Origin: Candidatus Cloacimonadota bacterium
GTDB taxonomy: Bacteria; Cloacimonadota; Cloacimonadia; Cloacimonadales; TCS61
NCBI GenBank assembly: GCA_018654125.1
Contig: JABIME010000205.1
Coordinates: 1 to 5,818 of the forward strand
Length of the DNA: 5,818 nt
Direction of reading: 5' to 3'
Under the pieces are notes generated by a model, which had not been told where the DNA came from, searched no databases, and worked only from the letters and a program-made list of their open reading frames with translations. The translations under genes were made by a program, and so were the position numbers. Shown here piece by piece: positions 1 to 4,906 of the stretch. Position 1 is the stretch's first letter. Each line of letters opens with the position of its first letter.

Positions 1-1950
1 ACAGCAAAAAAATATTTTGAGAATGAAGATCCAATAGGTAAGCTATTAATATTTGATAACAAACGAGAATATGAGATCGTGGGAGTTGCCAAAGATCAAC
101 CGGTTAATTCCCATTGGGATTTTGAGATTCTTATCTCCTACAGCAGTTTACAAAGTGCTACAAGTACCAATTGGTTCAGTAACAGTCCACTCACCTACAT
201 CAAAGTTCAGCCTGGTATAAACGCAGAAGATCTAACCCAAAAGATCAACGAACTTTTCATTCTCAAAACTGACCCACTTTTCCAACAAATGTTAGGTGTT
301 ACTTTTAGGGAATGGGAAGAACAAGGCAATCATTATCGTCTTAGTTTAACGCCACTTTCTAAGATCTATTTATTTAGTCAATCTGATGATGCTGTAAGTA
401 AAAAAGGTGATATTCGTTACGTTTATCTGTTCGCTGCCATCGGATTTTTCATTTTACTGGTTGCCTGTATAAACTTCATGAATCTGACCACAGCACGTTC
501 CGCTGTTCGGGCAAAAGAGATTGGAATGCGGAAAGTGCTAGGTTCAAATCGTCAGCAATTGATCCGTCAATTTCTGTTGGAATCAATACTTATAAGTTTG
601 CTGGCAATGTTTATTGCACTTATAGGTGTTAAGTTGCTCCTACCCTACTTCAATGATTTTGCAGAAAAAGCAATAACCATAAAATTTATTGGAAATTACT
701 CATTTCCAGTTTATTTTATTATGGCTATCATTATTGGTTTGATCTCAGGTGGATATTCAGCAATTGCACTATCATCTTATAAAATACTAACCATATTGAA
801 GGGAAACCTTTTTAAGCGAAATCAAAAGTCCGGTTTCAGGAATGCATTAGTATTATTTCAATTTGCAATTTCTATTTTGGTTATACTTTGCACGATCATC
901 TCACTTCAACAGATGAAATTTATCAGCAATAAAAAATTGGGATTTGAAAAAGAACAATTACTAGTGATAGAGCGTGCAAATATTCTAAAAGATCAGCTTC
1001 CTGTTTTTAGAGACGAAATAAGTAAAAATCCTGCAATAATCTCTGCCAGCACTGCTTTTAGCGTTCCCGGTTCCTGTTCAGATGGAAGTATGTTCAATAA
1101 AGACAATAATACTCCTGAAGAGTTATATCATTTTTACCGGTTGTGCGGAGACTATAACTATCTAGAAACAATGAGAATTGAACTATTAACTGGTAGATTT
1201 TTTTCGCAAACAATTGAATCTGATAAATCTTCTATTATAATAAATGAAACTGCTGTAAAAAAATTAGGTTATGAAGATCCTTTAGGAAGAAAAATATTTG
1301 AACCAGGATCATATGAAGAGCTTACGGTCATTGGTGTTGTTAAAGATTTTCATTATAATTCTCTATTGGAAGAGATTTCACCGATCATTATTTTTCATCC
1401 ATCTATTTGGCGGAAGGAATTTGTAGCAATCAGAATTCAACCGGGAAATGTGGCTGGAACCATTGATTTTGTAAAAGATGAGTGGAATAAACTTGCTGGG
1501 AATCAACCATTTAATTATTTTTTTATGGATTCCTATTTTGATAACTTACATAAATCCGAACAACGAACCGGAAAATTCTTCACAATATTTGCATCACTGG
1601 CAATCTTTATTGCCTGTCTTGGTTTGTTTGGACTTGCAGCTTTCACAGCTGAACAGAAAACTAAAGAAATCGGTGTACGTAAAGTCTTAGGTGCTTCGGT
1701 CCCAAACATTGTCTCCATTCTCTTAAAACAATTTACACTCTGGGTTGTGCTGGCCAATGTAATTGCTTGGCCTGTTGGATATTACATTATGAAAAGTTGG
1801 CTGCAAAATTTTGCTTATCGAATTGATCTGAATCTAGGATACTTTATTTTATCTGGATTAATAACTTTGTTAATTGCTTTATTTACTGTAAGTTATCTAG
1901 CATTTAATGCTGCAAATAAAAATCCCATGCTAGCTTTAAAATATGAGTAA
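1..1950 (+). CDS. MacB/FtsX-type ABC transporter permease, two-module, 5' partial
   Basis: This is the C-terminal 649 residues of an inner-membrane permease of the MacB_PCD/FtsX family; the reading frame is open to the left edge, so the true start lies outside. The first 26 visible residues (including NEDPIG and YEIVGVAK) are already the end of a MacB-like periplasmic domain, so the GTG at 79 is not the start. In visible numbering, the first FtsX module has a membrane segment at about 141-159, the coupling motif EIGMRKVLG at 173-181, and further segments near 193-214 and 235-255. A segment near 280-301 leads into a second periplasmic domain (about 302-520). The second FtsX module follows (segments near 525-546, 576-598 and 614-634) with the repeated motif EIGVRKVLGAS at 556-566 and the family-typical tail NPMLALKYE. 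Such proteins work with a separate ATPase in lipoprotein or peptide export, or in mechanotransmission across the periplasm. No ATPase is visible here and the substrate cannot be inferred. Confidence 0.93.
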   Translation, partial: TAKKYFENEDPIGKLLIFDNKREYEIVGVAKDQPVNSHWDFEILISYSSLQSATSTNWFSNSPLTYIKVQPGINAEDLTQKINELFILKTDPLFQQMLGVTFREWEEQGNHYRLSLTPLSKIYLFSQSDDAVSKKGDIRYVYLFAAIGFFILLVACINFMNLTTARSAVRAKEIGMRKVLGSNRQQLIRQFLLESILISLLAMFIALIGVKLLLPYFNDFAEKAITIKFIGNYSFPVYFIMAIIIGLISGGYSAIALSSYKILTILKGNLFKRNQKSGFRNALVLFQFAISILVILCTIISLQQMKFISNKKLGFEKEQLLVIERANILKDQLPVFRDEISKNPAIISASTAFSVPGSCSDGSMFNKDNNTPEELYHFYRLCGDYNYLETMRIELLTGRFFSQTIESDKSSIIINETAVKKLGYEDPLGRKIFEPGSYEELTVIGVVKDFHYNSLLEEISPIIIFHPSIWRKEFVAIRIQPGNVAGTIDFVKDEWNKLAGNQPFNYFFMDSYFDNLHKSEQRTGKFFTIFASLAIFIACLGLFGLAAFTAEQKTKEIGVRKVLGASVPNIVSILLKQFTLWVVLANVIAWPVGYYIMKSWLQNFAYRIDLNLGYFILSGLITLLIALFTVSYLAFNAANKNPMLALKYE

Positions 1951-1998
1951 AATAATAATTATTAATCTGTAGTGATTTTTAAATGAATGAATTATTGT

Positions 1999-2029
1999 AT
2001 GTTCCCTCTCTTTAGATGAGAGGGAACAT
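1999..2029. terminator. 12-bp hairpin between convergent genes, probable bidirectional terminator
   Basis: ATGTTCCCTCTC (1999-2010) and GAGAGGGAACAT (2018-2029) form a perfect 12-bp stem with a 7-nt loop. It lies 48 nt after the permease stop and 7 nt beyond the end of the minus-strand membrane-protein gene. Neither side has a long T tract (TTTG on the plus side, ACAATAATT on the minus side). The placement and stem strength support termination, but it could also act as an mRNA 3'-end stabiliser. Confidence 0.6.
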
Positions 2030-2036
2030 TTGTACA

Positions 2037-2363
2037 CTAACTTTTCAGAAAATAAAAAATCCCGATCAAACCACGAGTTATCATTCCAAAAGATAAAAAT
2101 GCATAAAACCAGTTAAATCCTGGGAATTTAAAGTAAATAATTGCCATAATCGCTCCCAAAAATGATGAATGCAATGCTGAAGCCTTAAACAATAAAGCAG
2201 TTTCTCTTTCATCAGGGATATCACGGGTTAGGGCTAGTCCAATAAAAAATGGAATTATACCAAATAATCCGATATTACCATACAGATTTGTCAAGACCAA
2301 GACCAGAATCCCGGAAATCACTTCAATCACAAAGAATAGTATGTTGTTTCCTCTAATTTTCAT
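2037..2363 (-). CDS. Small four-helix membrane protein paired with an XRE regulator
   Basis: A 108-residue, very hydrophobic inner-membrane protein with four predicted helices at about 8-25, 30-46, 63-78 and 84-106. The only polar stretch is the cytoplasmic-looking loop 47-60, which contains DIPDERETALLFK. A DERE motif followed by a Lys-containing helix is reminiscent of DUF2178/DUF3796-like small membrane proteins often encoded beside short XRE regulators; this assignment is by memory of the motif only. The ATG is preceded by GGAGG and four to five A residues, an excellent ribosome site embedded in the end of the upstream regulator gene. The two genes overlap by four bases (ATGA), so they are almost certainly co-transcribed and translationally coupled. 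The biochemical function is unknown. Confidence 0.85.
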   Translation of the reverse strand: MKIRGNNILFFVIEVISGILVLVLTNLYGNIGLFGIIPFFIGLALTRDIPDERETALLFKASALHSSFLGAIMAIIYFKFPGFNWFYAFLSFGMITRGLIGIFYFLKS

Positions 2364-2569
2364 TTTTCCTCCAAAAAAAATATTTCTTCTACGTTTACAT
2401 TAAATACACGTGCGATTAATAAAGCTAATCTCATTGATGGATTAAATTTTCCTTTTTCAATAGCAATTATTGTCTGACGCGACACTTCTAATTTTTCTGC
2501 TAACTCTTGTTGAGTTAGTTCTCCATTCATAAATCTGAATTGCTTCAATTTGTTTTTCAAATTACTCAA
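2360..2569 (-). CDS. XRE-family (HTH_3) transcriptional regulator, 69 aa, TTG start
   Basis: A minimal Cro/C1-type DNA-binding protein consisting almost only of the helix-turn-helix domain. The HTH spans about residues 18-40 (LTQQELAEKLEVSRQTIIAIEKG), followed by the typical KFNPS turn and the helix LALLIARVFNVNVEEIF. Its short form with no sensor domain matches the YozG-like subgroup of small XRE proteins. The start is TTG at 2569, chosen because GGGAGGA lies at 2574-2580, four bases upstream; the internal ATG at residue 14 has no ribosome site, and the ATG at 2574 is out of frame. It overlaps the downstream membrane-protein gene by ATGA. It probably represses its own operon, with the membrane partner possibly modulating it; that is inference from the arrangement. 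Confidence 0.9.
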   Translation of the reverse strand: MSNLKNKLKQFRFMNGELTQQELAEKLEVSRQTIIAIEKGKFNPSMRLALLIARVFNVNVEEIFFLEEK

Positions 2570-2826
2570 TACATCCTCCCATTCTCATTCCTAAGAACAT
2601 TTAATACTCTCAATATTTTTCCTATTCAATTCACAGAACCGAAGTAGTCTTTTGTTTACATTTTGTCAAGTATTGTGTTCTTTTTGTTGTGTCTTATATA
2701 CTTTCAATATCTTCTTATATTTATCATTTCAGATCTTATCAGGAATCTATTTTCATTATTGAATTATCAAATGTCTTGACGGAGAATAAATATAAAATCT
2801 TTAATTCTTAAAAAAAGAGATGATTT
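2570..2826. other. Divergent intergenic region between XRE operon and VanZ-like gene
   Basis: These 257 AT-rich bases must carry the promoters of both divergent units. Candidates seen by eye are weak. On the plus strand, TTGTGT (2673-2678) with TATACT (2697-2702) has an 18-nt spacer, and TTGACG (2776-2781) with TTTAAT (2800-2805) also has 18 nt. On the minus strand there is a perfect TTGACA (2664-2669), but the bases 17 nt beyond (TACTTC) are a poor -10. No coding sequence, strong repeat or structured RNA was seen. Confidence 0.4.
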
Positions 2827-3228
2827 ATGAATTGGAAAAATAAAAAGAAAGTTATTGTAATTAATGCAGTTCTTGTTGCTGCATTATTTGGTTTGATTTC
2901 TTTCAATAAGGAATTATTAAGACCGGCTTTAAGTAGCTCTGGCTTCCTGAGAATTATTACTGGTTGCTTTCCTAATTTTATTGCAGCCTATCTTATCAGC
3001 CTGGCATCAGTTTCAGCAGTAATCATTCGGAAGTTAAAACGAGGTAGAACCAGCATATATTTATGGTCATTTGTGGTCTTCACTATTCTTCTGATAGAAG
3101 AACTTAAACCTATGTGGGGAGCAAGTACACATTATGACACTTTTGACATAATTGCCAGTGGTGTGGGTTCGACTTTAGCTATTTTAACTTATGAATTATT
3201 AACTGTGCTTGGAAAAAGAGAAAGTTGA
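2827..3228 (+). CDS. VanZ-like four-helix membrane protein
   Basis: A 133-residue integral membrane protein of unknown function. A basic start (KNKKK) is followed by hydrophobic segments at about 9-26, 48-66, 77-91 and 106-126. The pattern FPNFIAAYLISLA in helix 2, the acidic end of helix 3 (IEELKPMWG, 90-98), and then TFDIIASGVGSTLA (105-118) resembles VanZ-like proteins. In those, an E at the helix end and a D..DI..N/S..G motif are conserved. The similarity is judged by eye and is moderate. The ATG at 2827 has a purine-rich AAAGAGA just upstream (2814-2820), weaker than the ribosome sites of its neighbours. It stands alone, divergent from the XRE pair and convergent with the next minus-strand unit, so no partner suggests its role. 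Confidence 0.75.
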   Translation: MNWKNKKKVIVINAVLVAALFGLISFNKELLRPALSSSGFLRIITGCFPNFIAAYLISLASVSAVIIRKLKRGRTSIYLWSFVVFTILLIEELKPMWGASTHYDTFDIIASGVGSTLAILTYELLTVLGKRES

Positions 3229-3250
3229 GAACTGACTAAACAATTTAATA

Positions 3251-3277
3251 AAAAAAAGCGGGGATTTAACTCCCCGC
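3251..3277 (-). terminator. Rho-independent terminator of the ArsR/Cys-rich unit
   Basis: GCGGGGA (3258-3264) pairs with TCCCCGC (3271-3277) around a 6-nt loop. Read on the minus strand, the stem is followed at once by seven T residues (3257-3251). It lies 12 nt past the stop of the 57-aa gene. On the plus strand only ATAAAATAAATTTT follows, so it would terminate the VanZ-like gene less well. Confidence 0.9.
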
Positions 3278-3289
3278 ATAAAATAAATT

Positions 3290-3463
3290 TTACTTTTCCT
3301 CTGGCTTGCAGCAACTCTTAATGATCTTTTGAACTGATTCTTCATCGCAGCAGCAGTTTTGCATCATTACTTTACATTTGTCTTTGATGTCTTTTCCTGT
3401 GATCTCGATCTTGATGCCATCATCGATTTCAGTTACTTTCATGTTACGACATTCTTTTTCCAT
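3290..3463 (-). CDS. Cysteine-rich 57-aa mini-protein next to ArsR regulator
   Basis: A 57-residue protein easily missed by length cut-offs. GGGAGG at 3472-3477, eight bases before the ATG, is one of the best ribosome sites in the window, and a terminator follows the TAA, so it looks like a real gene. The sequence starts MEKECRNMKVTEIDDG and ends in KSCCKPEEK. It has seven cysteines: C5, C30, the triplet C37-C39, and the pair C51-C52. By eye it suggests two beta strands (8-13, 17-22) joined by a DDG turn, then two short helices (24-36, 41-50), each leading into or out of a cysteine cluster. There is no signal peptide or membrane segment, so it is probably cytoplasmic. Clustered thiols suggest binding of a soft metal or metalloid, or a thiol-redox role. 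It lies 69 nt downstream of the ArsR-family gene, with a related operator-like motif in the gap. I recognise no named family. Confidence 0.82.
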   Translation of the reverse strand: MEKECRNMKVTEIDDGIKIEITGKDIKDKCKVMMQNCCCDEESVQKIIKSCCKPEEK

Positions 3464-3489
3464 CTCACTTACCTCCCTTAATATTATTA

Positions 3490-3517
3490 GACGTATTTAA
3501 ATACATCTATATGTTAT
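3490..3517. promoter_or_regulatory. Putative ArsR operator before the Cys-rich gene
   Basis: The gap between the ArsR-family gene and the Cys-rich gene holds a perfect 12-bp palindrome GTATTTAAATAC (3493-3504). It extends to 18 bp (3490-3507) with one mismatched pair. Overlapping it is ACAT-N4-ATGT (3503-3514) within ATAACATATAGATGT on the minus strand. A close relative of this 15-mer occurs before the ArsR-family gene itself. AT-rich interrupted palindromes of this kind are typical ArsR/SmtB operators. Binding is inferred. Confidence 0.5.
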
Positions 3518-3532
3518 TTAAAAAAATATACC

Positions 3533-3811
3533 TCATACTTGTTTCTCTTTAAAATTTCCCATAAAATCTGAACAACAATCTGAAATACATATTTTGTTTA
3601 ATGAATAAAATACTTCCTTACCTTCTTTCCTGCTTCTAACAATTTGTGCATTTTTTAGAATATTAAGATGATGTGAAATTGAAGGTTGTTTCATATTGAA
3701 ATGTGTGCAAATATCAGAAACACACATCTCAGCTTTTGTTAACAACTTCATGATCTTAATCCTGGTAGGATCAGATACTGCTTTAAAAAATCCACAACAA
3801 TCATATTCCAT
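3533..3811 (-). CDS. ArsR/SmtB-family thiol- or metalloid-responsive repressor
   Basis: A 92-residue winged-helix repressor of the ArsR/SmtB family, which dissociates from operator DNA when metal or metalloid binds its cysteines. The family core is clear: FFKAVSDPTRIKIMKLL (8-24), the HTH with recognition helix MKQPSISHHLNILKNA (40-55), and the wing RKEGKEVFYSLN (61-72). E. coli ArsR uses C32, C34 and C37 in its ELCVCDLC motif. Here the motif is EMCVSDIC, keeping C30 and C35 but with S32 in place of the middle Cys. There are also adjacent cysteines near the N terminus (C5-C6) and at the C terminus (C79-C80, plus C75). An N-terminal CC pair recalls Corynebacterium ArsR; a C-terminal CC recalls Acidithiobacillus ArsR. 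The inducer therefore cannot be named, though As(III) or another thiophilic ion is likely. The ATG has GAGGG five to six bases upstream. Confidence 0.93.
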   Translation of the reverse strand: MEYDCCGFFKAVSDPTRIKIMKLLTKAEMCVSDICTHFNMKQPSISHHLNILKNAQIVRSRKEGKEVFYSLNKICISDCCSDFMGNFKEKQV

Positions 3812-3822
3812 AATTAGCCCTC

Positions 3823-3853
3823 ATGTTATATAGACATCTTTCTATGTGTTATA
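3823..3853. promoter_or_regulatory. Putative ArsR autoregulatory operator
   Basis: On the minus strand ATAACACATAGAAAGATGT (3852-3834) matches the motif before the Cys-rich gene apart from one substitution and a 4-nt insertion. It contains ACAT-N6-ATGT (3834-3847) and is flanked by two copies of TATAACA (3853-3847 and 3830-3824). It lies 12-42 nt upstream of the repressor's start codon, where binding would block transcription, as in classic ArsR autoregulation. Confidence 0.5.
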
Positions 3854-3880
3854 AGTTAATTGTAACTTTAAGGATGTCAA
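3848..3880 (-). promoter_or_regulatory. Candidate promoter of the ArsR-family gene
   Basis: A perfect -35-like TTGACA lies at 3880-3875. The best -10-like hexamer, TATAAC (3853-3848), lies 21 nt further, longer than the usual 16-18 nt. The hexamer at normal spacing is poor. The -10 overlaps the putative operator. The assignment is tentative. Confidence 0.35.
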
Positions 3881-3921
3881 ATTTTTATTGATCTTATTTT
3901 TATTTTAGATTCACAAATGTT

Positions 3922-3943
3922 TTATCTCACTATTTTGAGATAA
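3922..3943. repeat. 8-bp perfect inverted repeat upstream of ArsR gene
   Basis: TTATCTCA (3922-3929) and TGAGATAA (3936-3943) are separated by 6 nt. The element lies between the PDZ-gene terminator and the ArsR promoter, about 110 nt before the ArsR start. There is no T tract after it on the minus strand, so it looks more like a protein-binding site than a terminator. Its purpose is unknown. Confidence 0.45.
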
Positions 3944-3967
3944 CTTACAGTACTACAACTCACCCAC

Positions 3968-3992
3968 AAAAAACCCCGGACGAAGCCGGGGT
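3968..3992 (-). terminator. Rho-independent terminator of the PDZ protein gene
   Basis: On the minus strand ACCCCGG (3992-3986), a CTTCGT loop and CCGGGGT (3979-3973) form a GC-rich stem with a UUCG-containing loop. T residues continue to 3968. It lies about 48 nt past the PDZ gene's TAA. This is a textbook intrinsic terminator. Confidence 0.92.
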
Positions 3993-4039
3993 GAGATTAA
4001 GCTATAGAGGGAGGGAGCTTTTTCTCTTTTTTTTACGAA

Positions 4040-4732
4040 TTATGTTTTGATCTTTATAATTTTCTTTTTATCTTTGCGATCACCTAATTTGATCTTCAAT
4101 TTTTCAAGTTTTCCATCTCTTATAACTTCTAATTTTACTTTATCATTAATTCTAAATTCTTTTAACAATAAAGAAAGCTGGTTATCACTATAAACTTTTT
4201 CACCTGCAAATGTTATAAGTACATCCTTAGCTTGTAAACCGGCATCAGATGCAGGACTGCCAGCAACAACATCTTTAATTAGAATTCCTCTTTTTTCTTT
4301 TACATTGTATTCCTCATGCTTCTCAAGTGAGAGGTCAACCAGATAAACACCAAGATATGGTTTTGGATGGTATTCTCTTTCGATAAGAGTTAAGTCAAAG
4401 TTTTGTGTTGATCCATCTCTCCAAACTTCAACATTGATTTTCTGTCCTTTCTTCTTTTGGTAGTACATTTTACTTACTTGATCTGTTGAACGAACTTTTT
4501 CTCCATCGATCTTGAGTATCACATCATCTGTTTTCAAACCAGCTATATCAGCAGGTCCATCTTTTACTATCACATCGATAATAATACCATAATTCCCTTT
4601 AATGCCAAGTTCATCATAATCTTTTTGCCACATATCATTTAAGTACACACCCATTACCAACTTGCTTTCGGCATAAACAAACGATACCGTTATAGCCATC
4701 AAAATAATAATTGTAATAATTTGTTTCTTCAT
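4040..4732 (-). CDS. Secreted tandem-PDZ-domain protein
   Basis: A 230-residue exported protein made of two PDZ domains and nothing else recognisable. Residues 1-21 form a Sec signal (MKKQ, hydrophobic core to about 18, likely cleavage after VYA). PDZ1 covers about 25-117 with GIIIDVIVKDGPADIAGLK (49-67) and DDVILKIDGEKV (69-80). PDZ2 covers about 126-216 with GILIKDVVAGSPASDAGLQ (149-167) and KDVLITFAGEKV (169-180). The two copies are offset by about 100 residues and each begins with a GVYL strand, so an internal duplication is clear. It resembles the PDZ regions of DegP/HtrA proteases but has no trypsin-like domain or catalytic triad. It probably binds C-terminal peptides of exported proteins as an adaptor or chaperone in the periplasm. 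The very basic tail (DRKDKKKIIKIK) is notable. AGGAGG lies four bases before the ATG. The gene is monocistronic. Confidence 0.9.
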   Translation of the reverse strand: MKKQIITIIILMAITVSFVYAESKLVMGVYLNDMWQKDYDELGIKGNYGIIIDVIVKDGPADIAGLKTDDVILKIDGEKVRSTDQVSKMYYQKKKGQKINVEVWRDGSTQNFDLTLIEREYHPKPYLGVYLVDLSLEKHEEYNVKEKRGILIKDVVAGSPASDAGLQAKDVLITFAGEKVYSDNQLSLLLKEFRINDKVKLEVIRDGKLEKLKIKLGDRKDKKKIIKIKT

Positions 4733-4830
4733 TTTTCCTCCTGTTTTAGTTTTAAGTCTTCTACAAGTTCAATAGAATTAAAGCAGAAAGGTTACAAAAA
4801 ATAATTATTGTTACAGAAAAAGAGTTCGTG

Positions 4831-4900
4831 AAATTGTCTGTAAAATAAGAGAAGGTGAGCTTCTGCTCACCTTCATACAAATTCATTAATCAGACAATTT
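4831..4900 (-). terminator. Terminator hairpin nested inside a second inverted repeat
   Basis: GAAGGTGAGC (4851-4860) and GCTCACCTTC (4865-4874) make a perfect 10-bp stem with a 4-nt loop. On the minus strand it is followed by TCTTATTTTA, a moderate T-rich tract, 33 nt past the mutase stop. A second perfect 10-bp pair, AAATTGTCTG (4831-4840) with CAGACAATTT (4891-4900), encloses it. The inner hairpin is the probable terminator of the mutase gene. Confidence 0.75.
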
Positions 4901-4906
4901 TGATTC

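Noticed and set aside
79..81. GTG as start of the permease gene
   Set aside because: The frame is open from base 1 and encodes family-typical sequence before it; the gene is cut by the window edge.
1478..1757. Open frames on both strands inside the permease gene
   Set aside because: They overlap the conserved second FtsX module in other frames, lack ribosome sites and show no recognisable protein features.
2776..2796. TTGACG with TATAAA as a promoter for the VanZ-like gene
   Set aside because: The spacer is only 9 nt, far too short for a sigma-70 promoter.
4000..4034. Plus-strand AAGCT...AGCTT followed by a T-rich run as a terminator
   Set aside because: The stem is only 5 bp with a 12-nt loop, and no plus-strand gene lies upstream of it in this region.
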